From: Gammaproteobacteria bacterium
Lineage (GTDB): Bacteria; Pseudomonadota; Gammaproteobacteria; Xanthomonadales; Xanthomonadaceae
DNA: 7,905 bases
NCBI GenBank assembly: GCA_025360985.1
Contig: JANYBA010000387.1
Coordinates: 1 to 7,905, forward strand
Reading direction: 5' to 3'
Below are positions 1 to 5,364 of the stretch, one piece after another (positions within the stretch are counted from its first letter, which is position 1; every line of letters starts with the position of its first letter). Below the pieces are notes generated by a model. It made no database searches. It saw nothing but the letters and a program-made list of their open reading frames with translations, and was not told the DNA's origin. A program made the translations under genes and the position numbers.

Positions 1-95
1 AGCGGCGTATGCAGGATGACCGGGACTCGGCCGATGATTTCGTAGCCGGTGAAGGCGGCCAACATGAACACGTACAACGCCAGAAAACCATCCAT
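1..95 (-). CDS. pntAB: NAD(P) transhydrogenase alpha subunit part 2, N-terminal fragment
   Basis: Only the first 31 codons are in the window; the gene continues past the left edge. Read on the minus strand from the ATG at 95, the product begins MDGFLALYVFMLAAFTGYE and continues IIGRVPVILHTPL. This is the characteristic start of the short membrane part of the alpha subunit in three-gene transhydrogenases, including the conserved stretch ending HTPL. The family is about 100 residues with three membrane helices and forms part of the proton channel together with PntB. A GGGGGAG ribosome binding site lies at 106-112, about ten bases before the ATG. The usual partner pntAA is present but 1.77 kb upstream (1864-2964, same strand), with four opposite-strand genes in between. 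Recognition rests on the short visible sequence but is distinctive. Confidence 0.85.
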   Translation of the reverse strand, partial: MDGFLALYVFMLAAFTGYEIIGRVPVILHTP

Positions 96-130
96 CGGCC
101 CGAACTCCCCCGGTCGCAAAGGCAGGGGCC

Positions 131-136
131 ATCATA
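131..136 (-). promoter_or_regulatory. Candidate -10 element for separated pntAB
   Basis: On the minus strand the hexamer reads TATGAT, five of six matches to TATAAT. It would start RNA near 124, giving a leader of about 29 nt that still contains the GGGGGAG ribosome binding site of pntAB. No good -35 hexamer stands at the right distance. A promoter here is expected because pntAB is cut off from pntAA by genes on the other strand, but this assignment is by eye only. Confidence 0.3.
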
Positions 137-224
137 ACCGCAGGCCCTGTCGCGATGACCAGCGGTCAACCGATCCCGGCTCGGCGCGTTCTTGTCGTTG
201 CCCGCCAACCAAGGAGACGGCACC

Positions 225-512
225 ATGACATCTTTGCTGAAATTCGCCATGCCCTGGCTTGCCCTGCCCCTGATCCTGTCGACCTGCCTCGCGACCGGCA
301 TCGCCCAGGCCCACGACCGCGGCGATCGCTTCGAACATCGCCTGGATGTCCGCGGCGACCGCATCGACCATCGAATGGACCTGCGCGCCGAGCGGCAACT
401 TGCGCTCGGACACCCGCGCCGGGCGATGAGGCTCGACCGCTGGGGCGATCGCATCGATCGCCGCCTGGATCGCATGGGTGACCGCCACCATCGCCACTTC
501 CGCTGCCATTGA
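225..512 (+). CDS. Small secreted Arg/Asp/His-rich repeat protein, function unknown
   Basis: 95 residues. I chose the ATG at 225 over an upstream TTG at 192 because AAGGAG at 211-216 stands 8 nt before it and the signal peptide then starts at residue 1. Residues 1-29 look like a Sec signal peptide: one Lys, a hydrophobic core rich in Leu, and a cleavage site after AQA. The Cys at 21 sits in LSTC, a poor lipobox, so I favour signal peptidase I. The mature part is almost entirely charged and built on an 11-residue unit of the form GDR-(F/I)-(E/D)-(H/R)-R-(L/M)-D, starting at residues 33, 44, 74 and, degenerate, 85. The C-terminus is His/Cys-rich (HHRHFRCH). Secreted proteins of this composition occur in proteobacteria without assigned function. 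The sigma factor gene starts 4 nt after its stop, so it is probably the first gene of that operon. Metal or polyanion binding is possible but unproven. Confidence 0.7.
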   Translation: MTSLLKFAMPWLALPLILSTCLATGIAQAHDRGDRFEHRLDVRGDRIDHRMDLRAERQLALGHPRRAMRLDRWGDRIDRRLDRMGDRHHRHFRCH

Positions 513-516
513 AGCG

Positions 517-1092
517 ATGACCGATCGCTCCGGACCGCTGGCGCTATCCCCCGAGGGCGTGGTCGCCTTCGCGCCCAGCGACCTGGATGGCTTCCTGGCC
601 GGGATCGAGAGGCGGGCCTTTCGCATGGCGGAGTTGGCCCTCGGTCATCGCGAAGACGCGCTCGACGCCGTGCAGGAGGCGATGATGGGCTTGGTCCGCT
701 ATCGGCAGCGCCCGGCGTCGGAATGGGGGCCGCTGTTCTGGCGGATCCTGCGGCGCGAATTGACCGACCGGCACCGCCGGCAAGCGGTGCGGCGACGCGT
801 GCTGTCGTTCGTCGGACGCCGCGACAAGGAGCAGGAAGATCCGGTGGCGCTGCTGCCTGACCCGAGCCAGGACCCGGCGCGCCGGCATGCCGACGATGCC
901 GCCTGGCAAGCGTTAGGGCGCGCGCTGCGGAAACTCCCGCGCCGCCAGCGCGAATGTTTCCTGCTGCGCGAACTGCAGGGCCTGAGCGTGGCCGAAACCG
1001 CCGCCGCCATGGCCTGTTCCGATGGTTCGGTGAAGACCCACCTTTCGCGGGCGATGGCGGCCCTGCGCGAACAATTGGAGGATTGGCGATGA
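517..1092 (+). CDS. RNA polymerase sigma factor, ECF-like sigma-70 family
   Basis: 191 residues from the ATG at 517; a GTG at 478 would add 13 residues but would overlap the preceding gene, and the ATG fits translational coupling with the stop at 510-512. Residues 22-90 form sigma region 2, with DALDAVQEAMMGLVR at 47-61 in the core-binding helices and FWRILRRELTDRHRR in the -10-recognition part. A linker (about 91-127) follows, then region 4 at 128-188, containing the LPRRQRECFLLRE helix and the helix-turn-helix LSVAETAAAMACSDGSVKTH that reads the -35 element. There is no region 1 or 3, as in ECF sigma factors. It overlaps the next gene by 4 nt (ATGA at 1089), and that gene encodes a likely membrane anti-sigma factor, suggesting an envelope-responsive, probably autoregulated unit. 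Target genes cannot be read from this window. Confidence 0.9.
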   Translation: MTDRSGPLALSPEGVVAFAPSDLDGFLAGIERRAFRMAELALGHREDALDAVQEAMMGLVRYRQRPASEWGPLFWRILRRELTDRHRRQAVRRRVLSFVGRRDKEQEDPVALLPDPSQDPARRHADDAAWQALGRALRKLPRRQRECFLLRELQGLSVAETAAAMACSDGSVKTHLSRAMAALREQLEDWR

Positions 1093-1430
1093 GTGACTTC
1101 GAACCGATCGAACGGCGCGCGCGCGAATTGTTCGAGCGCGCCAGCCAGCAAGTCGAACCTGCGACGGCAAATCGGCTGCGGCAATCGCGTCGCCAGGCCT
1201 TGTCGTCGTCCCCGCGCAAGTGGCGCTTGTTGCCGGCCGCAGCGACCGCGGCGATCGTGGCGATCGCCCTGGCCTGGTGGTTGCCGAGGCAAGGCTTCGC
1301 GCCTGTCGTAGACGCGCCCGAGGCGGTGACCGATGGCACGCTGATCGATTCCGAGGAAGACAACGAGATCTACGCCTGGCTGGGCGATGCGCCGGTCGCG
1401 CCCGACGAAGCCAAGGGCGGCGCGCTGTGA
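1089..1430 (+). CDS. Single-pass membrane protein, putative anti-sigma factor (DUF3619-like)
   Basis: 113 residues. The ATG at 1089 overlaps the sigma factor stop by 4 nt, and GGAGG at 1077-1081 stands 7 nt upstream. Residues 1-45 are a charged, probably helical cytoplasmic segment (FEPIERRARELFERAS near the start, then RLRQSRRQAL). Residues 47-66 form one hydrophobic membrane helix ending AWWLP. The remainder, about 67-113, is acidic (DSEEDNEIYAWLGD) and would be periplasmic. Positive charge before the helix and acid after it support an N-in topology. Size, topology and position directly after a sigma gene match both DUF3619-type proteins and small anti-sigma factors such as CnrY. I see no zinc-binding HxxxCxxC motif. 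The anti-sigma role is inferred from context; no catalytic motif is visible. Confidence 0.7.
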   Translation: MSDFEPIERRARELFERASQQVEPATANRLRQSRRQALSSSPRKWRLLPAAATAAIVAIALAWWLPRQGFAPVVDAPEAVTDGTLIDSEEDNEIYAWLGDAPVAPDEAKGGAL

Positions 1431-1867
1431 ACTATCGCGCCCTTGTCCTCATCGCCTGCCTGGGGCTGGCCAATGGTGTGGCCGCTGCGACGGCAACCGA
1501 CGAAGCGACGACGGCGCCGCGCTGGAACCAGCTCGATGCCCGCCAGCGCCACGCCTTGCTTGTTTTCGCCGAGCGCTGGGACCGCATGCCGCCGGCGCGA
1601 CGCGCGTTGCTGTTGCAGCGTTACCACCGCTGGATGGACCTGCCGTCGAACCGGCGCGAAGCCCTGCGCGAAGGCGCGCGCAACTATCGCGAGATGAGCC
1701 CGGAGCAGCGACGGCAATTGCGCCAGAGCCTGCGCTCGCTGCGCGACCTGCCGCCGGACGAACAGCGCCGGCTGCGCGAAACCTGGAAAGCGCTCACGCC
1801 CGAGCAGCGCCGCGCCTGGCTCAAGGCCGGTGGCCCGGGGATTGCTCCGCCGCCGCGCCCGGACTAG
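1427..1867 (+). CDS. Secreted helical repeat protein, DUF3106 type
   Basis: 146 residues from a GTG at 1427 whose last two bases overlap the TGA (1428-1430) of the gene before, a 4-nt overlap that fixes the start. Residues 1-21 are a signal peptide ending GVAAA. The mature protein is Arg-rich and repetitive: WDRMPPARRALLLQRYHRW at 51-69, then units with a Pro and paired Arg starting near 72 (LPSNRRE), 90 (MSPEQRRQLRQ), 108 (LPPDEQRRLRETW) and 123 (LTPEQRRAWL). Spacing is about 15-18 residues, as in DUF3106 proteins. The LTPEQR-like motif also recalls the LTxxQ motif of the periplasmic Spy/CpxP family, though homology to that family is not shown. It ends in a Pro-rich tail. Its TAG shares CTAG (1864-1867) with the stop of pntAA on the other strand. 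Likely a periplasmic component controlled by, or sensing for, the sigma unit; exact role unknown. Confidence 0.8.
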   Translation: MNYRALVLIACLGLANGVAAATATDEATTAPRWNQLDARQRHALLVFAERWDRMPPARRALLLQRYHRWMDLPSNRREALREGARNYREMSPEQRRQLRQSLRSLRDLPPDEQRRLRETWKALTPEQRRAWLKAGGPGIAPPPRPD

Positions 1868-2964
1868 GCCTTGCGCTCGCCCGCGTGGGCGAGGCACGAC
1901 TTGGCGATCAATTCGTCGTTCCAGTCGAGCGTCAACTGGCCTTCCTTGTCCAGGGAAAGGGCGAGGAAGTTGAAAATGTTGCGCGCATACATTTCGCTGG
2001 CGTGCAGGGCGCCGAGGCTGGCCAGGTTGAGTGGTCCGGCGATGGCGACGCCGCCTGACTCGAAGGTCTCGCCCGGCCGGGTCAGCTCGCAATTGCCGCC
2101 GGTTTCGGCGGCTAGGTCGACGATCACGCTGCCCGGTTTCATGCCGGCGACCATGCCGGCGGTGATGATTTTCGGCGCCGGCCGACCCGGGACCGCAGCG
2201 GTGGTGACGATCACGTCGACGTTCTTGAGGTGCTCGCCCAGCCGCTTCTGCTGTTCGGCGCGTTCCTCGGCGGTGAGCTCGCGCGCGTAGCCGCCCTCGC
2301 CTTTCGCCGACACGCCAAGGTCGAGGAACTTGCCGCCCAGGGATTCGATCTGCTCGCGCGTTTCCGGACGGACGTCGAAGCCTTCCACCTGCGCGCCCAG
2401 GCGGCGGGCGGTGGCGATCGCCTGCAAACCGGCGACGCCGGCGCCGACGATCAGCACCTTCGACGGGCGGATAGTGCCGGCGGCGGTGGTGAGCATCGGG
2501 AAGAAACGCGGCGCCAGTTGCGCGGCGATCAGCACGGCCTTGTAACCGGCCATGCCGGCTTGCGAACTGAGCACGTCCATGGCCTGGGCGCGGGTGGTGC
2601 GCGGCAGGCGCTCGAGCGAGAACGCCGTCAGCCGGCGCGTGGCCAGGGTCGCGACCCGATCGGGATCGGCATGCGCCGCCAGCAGCCCGACCACCACCGC
2701 GCCTTCCTTGATGCGGGCGAGTTCGGCATTGGCCGGAGGCTGCACGCACACCAGGATATCGGCTTCGGCCAGCAGGGCCGCGCGGTCATCGCTGACCTCG
2801 GCGCCGACGTAGGCGTCATCGGGAAAATGCGCGGGCAGGCCGGCACCGCGCTCGATCCGGATCCGGGCCTTGAGCGCCAGCAGCTTCTTGCAGGTTTCGG
2901 GCGTCAATGCCGCACGGCGTTCGCCGGGCGCGGTCTCGCGAACGAAAGTGATATTGACCGCCAT
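1864..2964 (-). CDS. pntAA: NAD(P) transhydrogenase alpha subunit part 1, NAD(H)-binding
   Basis: 366 residues, full length for the family. This cytoplasmic domain I binds NAD(H) and passes hydride to NADP(H) held by PntB, coupled to proton entry. The N-terminus has the family signature GERRAALTP (14-22). Catalytic positions known from the Rhodospirillum enzyme (Arg127, Gln132, Asp135, Ser138) are matched with identical spacing by R122, Q127, D130 and S133 in the block PRTTRAQAMDVLSSQAGMAG. The Rossmann dinucleotide motif GAGVAG is at 174-179, with the acidic end of beta-2 in GFDVR (195-199). The mobile-loop region includes GGYARELT. There is no membrane segment, as expected when the alpha subunit is split. 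The start is the ATG at 2964 with GGGGAG 9 nt upstream. Its normal downstream partner pntAB is displaced to position 95 by an opposite-strand four-gene unit. Nothing suggests that pntAA itself is inactive. Confidence 0.95.
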   Translation of the reverse strand: MAVNITFVRETAPGERRAALTPETCKKLLALKARIRIERGAGLPAHFPDDAYVGAEVSDDRAALLAEADILVCVQPPANAELARIKEGAVVVGLLAAHADPDRVATLATRRLTAFSLERLPRTTRAQAMDVLSSQAGMAGYKAVLIAAQLAPRFFPMLTTAAGTIRPSKVLIVGAGVAGLQAIATARRLGAQVEGFDVRPETREQIESLGGKFLDLGVSAKGEGGYARELTAEERAEQQKRLGEHLKNVDVIVTTAAVPGRPAPKIITAGMVAGMKPGSVIVDLAAETGGNCELTRPGETFESGGVAIAGPLNLASLGALHASEMYARNIFNFLALSLDKEGQLTLDWNDELIAKSCLAHAGERKA

Positions 2965-2973
2965 CGATGCAAA

Positions 2974-2993
2974 CTCCCCAGGGTGCTGGGGAG
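2974..2993 (-). promoter_or_regulatory. Perfect 8-bp stem-loop containing the pntAA ribosome binding site
   Basis: CTCCCCAG at 2974-2981 and CTGGGGAG at 2986-2993 form a perfect inverted repeat with a 4-nt loop. In the pntAA mRNA the 3' arm contains GGGGAG, the only good Shine-Dalgarno sequence, ending 9 nt before the ATG at 2964. If the leader begins upstream, folding would hide the ribosome binding site. If transcription begins inside the repeat (see the TAGCAT element), it would instead act as DNA, for example as an operator. The symmetry is seen directly; either role is inference. Confidence 0.5.
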
Positions 2994-2994
2994 G

Positions 2995-3000
2995 ATGCTA
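2995..3000 (-). promoter_or_regulatory. Candidate -10 element (TAGCAT) for pntAA
   Basis: The minus strand reads TAGCAT just upstream of the stem-loop. It is the same hexamer that stands 6 nt before the Nudix ATG at 6855. If used, the start point would be near 2988, within the inverted repeat 2974-2993, which would prevent the RNA hairpin from forming. No clear -35 element is visible. Confidence 0.25.
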
Positions 3001-3023
3001 CCGGATAGAGATGCCTCCGCGCA

Positions 3024-3041
3024 GCCCGGCCTCGGCCGGGC
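3024..3041 (-). terminator. GC-rich hairpin after the DUF1631 gene, possible terminator without U-tract
   Basis: GCCCGGCC at 3024-3031 and GGCCGGGC at 3034-3041 are perfect reverse complements; a realistic fold is 7 bp with a 4-nt loop. It begins about 10 nt after the DUF1631 stop and lies within the 86-nt gap before pntAA. On the minus strand no T-run follows, so it is not a classical intrinsic terminator. It may attenuate transcription into pntAA or stabilise the mRNA 3' end. Confidence 0.4.
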
Positions 3042-3050
3042 GCAAAAGGA

Positions 3051-5225
3051 TCAACCGATTTCGCTCTGCAGCCGGCCCATGACGCGGTGCAGGGCCTGGT
3101 CGAACATCTGGTCCTGCTGGCGCAGGGTCAGCTTGCCGACCTTTTTCATCGCCGCGAGCTCTTCCACCGAGGCGACCAGGATGCGAACGCCGCGACGATT
3201 GACGAACATCAGGCGCGATGAGATCGGACTGACCCACGACAGCTTGGCCGGATGCAGCTTCTCGTCTTCGCCGGCCATGTCGACCCAGGTGCCGATCTTG
3301 AGCGCGCGGATCGCCGGCAGCTCTTCTTCGTCGAAATCGAGATTTTCCTTGCTGGCCACCAGCAGCAGCGCCGGCTTGTCCTCGAGGCGACGCTCGGGCT
3401 TGTGCGCGGCGGCCTTGGCGGCTTCGGCGACATCGGCGGGGATCGGCGCCATCTGGTCGATGTCGCGAACGAGATCGCGGATGACCTGGTCGGCGGAATC
3501 GCCGGTGATGCCGGAACTGGCGAGGACGCTCTCGATAGGCTCGCGCAGGTTCTGCACGGCCGGACCGCAGGGGCGAACCGGACGGCCGGACCTCGGCAAG
3601 AGCTCGATCAGGCTGTCGGCAACACCGAGCGCCGCGTTCCAGGCCTGGCATTCCGGGCCTTCGCGCAAGGCGATCATGGACAGGTGGTGCGACCAGCCGC
3701 GAGAAAGGAATTCCTGCAATGCCGGCGGCAGGACCTGGCTCGCCAACCGGCTTTCCAGTTCCGCCGCGGCCTGGCCGCGCGCCTGCTCCAGGCGCTCCTG
3801 GCCGCGTTGCGCCTCGGTGGCGCGGCGTTCGGCGAGATCGATGCGGCGGTGGTGCTGTTCGAGGAAGGAGCGCAGTTCCTGCTCGAGGGTCTCGAAGATC
3901 GCGATGTCTTCGTTGAACTCGGCGACCAGGCGGTCGACCGTTTCCTCGGCCTTGCCGAGCAGTTCCCGTTCCTGCGGACCTTCGCCGCGATTGCCTTCGA
4001 CCGCTTCGGAAAGCGAGTTGAGCAGGCGCCGCGCCGGGTGGGTCTTGAACTGGAACAGCCGCCGGTCGATGACCGCGGCCTTGACGTAGGGAACGACCAG
4101 GCGCGAGATCATGGTCCGGCCCTGGGCTTCGAAATCGCGCTCGTCGAACAGCACGTCGAACAGCATGCCGACCAGGTCGACGGCGTCTTCGTGTTCTGGC
4201 GCGATCCGCACCTGGTCCGTCGGCAGGCCGATGCGCGTTGCGTTCTGCAACATCTCCTGCTTGATGAGTTGCGCCAAGGACAGCTCGGAATTCGCCATCG
4301 CCTCGTTGACCGCGTTCGGGACCTGCGGCTGCAACAGCGACAGCACCGAAACCATTTCATTGATGGCCAGCGGACGGCGGTTACCGGCCGCGAGATTGCC
4401 AGCCTGGAATGCCGCGCCGCCGGCGATCGGGCGCCAGCTTTGCAACAGTTGGCAGAGCGCGTCGAAGGTGGCGCGATCATCGGCCAGGGCCTCGGCGCGC
4501 ATCGCTGCGCTCGCCGCCACCGCCGATCCGCCCGCCATCGCCACGTGCGGCAAGTGCACGTCGGTCGGACGCGGGTTGCCCAGTTCCGGCAACAGGCCGG
4601 CGGCGACCATGCGTGCGTTCAACTCGTTGAGCAGGATCCCGAGCGTCTGCACCATCTCGCGCTCGTAGATCTTGAACAGCACCACGCGCAGGTTGTCCGG
4701 CAGCGGCATGTCGCTCTGCGCCAGCTGCAGGCCATTGGCCAGGCTCGACGCGCTGAGCGGATTCAGGCGGCCGTCGAGCGTCATCACGCCGACCATGGCG
4801 GCAAAGCGGCGCTCAACCGCCTGCAGCGCTGGCCCGTGGGCGCGGGTGATCGCCTCGACCACGACTTCCGACGCCAGCTGGGCCTCGAGCTGGTCGGCTT
4901 CAACCAAGGCCAAAGTCTGGTTGCCGGGGGCGTCGGGCTTGATCTGGTTGTACAGGCCCTCGAAGCCGGTATCGAAGTGCTTGGTGTAGGCCGCCTCGAG
5001 CGGGCCGCGCGACAACCGCAGTACGCGCATCGCTTCCAGCGACGGCGCGCCGGCCGAGGCGCCCTCCTTCTGGGCGAGGTCGAACAGCCAGTCGTCGGCC
5101 TTGCCGAGCACGCGCGCCAGGTTGGTCTGCAAATGCGACAACGTATGCTTGCGCAAGGCATCGAACAGTTGCGGATCGTTCTGGTTCACCCAACGTCCTT
5201 GAATGTTGTAATTCGGGGGGGTCAT
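3051..5225 (-). CDS. DUF1631 family protein, function unknown
   Basis: 724 residues, cytoplasmic, with no signal peptide or membrane segment. The start is the ATG at 5225, preceded by a weak AGAGAG 5 nt upstream. The most family-like block is 347-409: DAVDLVGMLFDVLFDERDF, then RLVVPYVKAAVIDRRLF, then HPARRLLNSL. Residues about 420-500 are charged and heptad-like (many Glu, Arg, Gln), a probable coiled coil. Residues 641-724 form a compact C-terminal domain (IGTWVDM ... AKLSWVSPISSRLMFVNRRG ... FDQALHRVMGRL), whose beta-rich pattern resembles PilZ-like barrels; that resemblance is my impression only. The family is sometimes annotated thymidine phosphorylase, with no support in this sequence. 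It reads in the same direction as pntAA (86-nt gap) and divergently from the nitroreductase gene. Codons 2-4 contain a run of seven C. Confidence 0.85.
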   Translation of the reverse strand: MTPPNYNIQGRWVNQNDPQLFDALRKHTLSHLQTNLARVLGKADDWLFDLAQKEGASAGAPSLEAMRVLRLSRGPLEAAYTKHFDTGFEGLYNQIKPDAPGNQTLALVEADQLEAQLASEVVVEAITRAHGPALQAVERRFAAMVGVMTLDGRLNPLSASSLANGLQLAQSDMPLPDNLRVVLFKIYEREMVQTLGILLNELNARMVAAGLLPELGNPRPTDVHLPHVAMAGGSAVAASAAMRAEALADDRATFDALCQLLQSWRPIAGGAAFQAGNLAAGNRRPLAINEMVSVLSLLQPQVPNAVNEAMANSELSLAQLIKQEMLQNATRIGLPTDQVRIAPEHEDAVDLVGMLFDVLFDERDFEAQGRTMISRLVVPYVKAAVIDRRLFQFKTHPARRLLNSLSEAVEGNRGEGPQERELLGKAEETVDRLVAEFNEDIAIFETLEQELRSFLEQHHRRIDLAERRATEAQRGQERLEQARGQAAAELESRLASQVLPPALQEFLSRGWSHHLSMIALREGPECQAWNAALGVADSLIELLPRSGRPVRPCGPAVQNLREPIESVLASSGITGDSADQVIRDLVRDIDQMAPIPADVAEAAKAAAHKPERRLEDKPALLLVASKENLDFDEEELPAIRALKIGTWVDMAGEDEKLHPAKLSWVSPISSRLMFVNRRGVRILVASVEELAAMKKVGKLTLRQQDQMFDQALHRVMGRLQSEIG

Positions 5226-5256
5226 CGCAACTCTCTACGGGGGGATGGAGTTCTGC

Positions 5257-5268
5257 TCTTGGCCAAGA
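5257..5268. promoter_or_regulatory. 12-bp perfect palindrome TCTTGGCCAAGA, candidate operator
   Basis: A perfect palindrome between the divergent DUF1631 and nitroreductase genes, 31 nt upstream of the DUF1631 ATG. A third half-site of the same type (GCCAAGG, 5272-5278) follows directly, so CCAAG occurs twice in a row. It would fall in the leader of DUF1631 if the CATAAT element at 5288-5293 (minus strand) is its -10. A dimeric regulator site is possible; no regulator gene is adjacent. Confidence 0.35.
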
Positions 5269-5282
5269 TATGCCAAGGTTGC

Positions 5283-5355
5283 CTAGCATTATGTGAAATT
5301 GCTTGCATTTTCGCTACGTGTGACGGCCCAGGGAAGGAAACGGCGCGAATGCTAG
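5283..5355. repeat. Separated inverted repeat CTAGCATT / AATGCTAG in the divergent intergenic region
   Basis: CTAGCATT at 5283-5290 and AATGCTAG at 5348-5355 are exact reverse complements, 57 bp apart, in the 139-bp gap between DUF1631 and the nitroreductase gene. Each contains TAGCAT, the hexamer proposed as -10 elsewhere in this window. The region is more AT-rich than its surroundings (about 5285-5312). Apart from this, the palindrome at 5257 and the promoter-like TAGAGT, I see nothing else in the gap. Confidence 0.4.
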
Positions 5356-5358
5356 AGT
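5350..5358 (+). promoter_or_regulatory. Candidate extended -10 for a leaderless nitroreductase mRNA
   Basis: TGCTAGAGT fits an extended -10 (TGn then TAnAnT). Six bases separate it from the ATG at 5365, which places the expected transcription start at the A of the start codon. The gene has only weak purine-rich sequence upstream, consistent with a leaderless message. No -35 is evident. Confidence 0.35.
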
Positions 5359-5364
5359 CCGGCC

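Noticed and set aside
192..224. Upstream TTG start for the small secreted protein
   Set aside because: The ATG at 225 has AAGGAG 8 nt before it and gives a proper signal peptide.
323..453. Repeated GCGATCGC octamers, reminiscent of the cyanobacterial HIP1 sequence
   Set aside because: They arise from Gly-Asp-Arg codons of the repeat protein and general GC bias; the gene content is not cyanobacterial.
478..516. GTG start adding 13 residues to the sigma factor
   Set aside because: It would overlap the previous gene by 35 nt with no better ribosome binding site; the ATG at 517 follows the stop by 4 nt.
699..1292. 197-codon minus-strand frame across the sigma and anti-sigma genes
   Set aside because: Antisense to strongly supported coding sequence; no domain or ribosome binding site.
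96..1867. The sigma unit as a recent mobile insertion into the pnt operon
   Set aside because: No terminal repeats, target duplication, integrase or composition shift are visible; old rearrangement is equally likely.
1370..2749. 459-codon minus-strand frame overlapping pntAA and the DUF3106 gene
   Set aside because: It is the shifted frame of pntAA; the Arg/Gly-rich translation has no family features.
2230..4089. Open frame of about 619 codons on the plus strand across pntAA and the start of the DUF1631 3' half
   Set aside because: It spans two well-recognised genes and the hairpin between them; a typical high-GC shadow frame.
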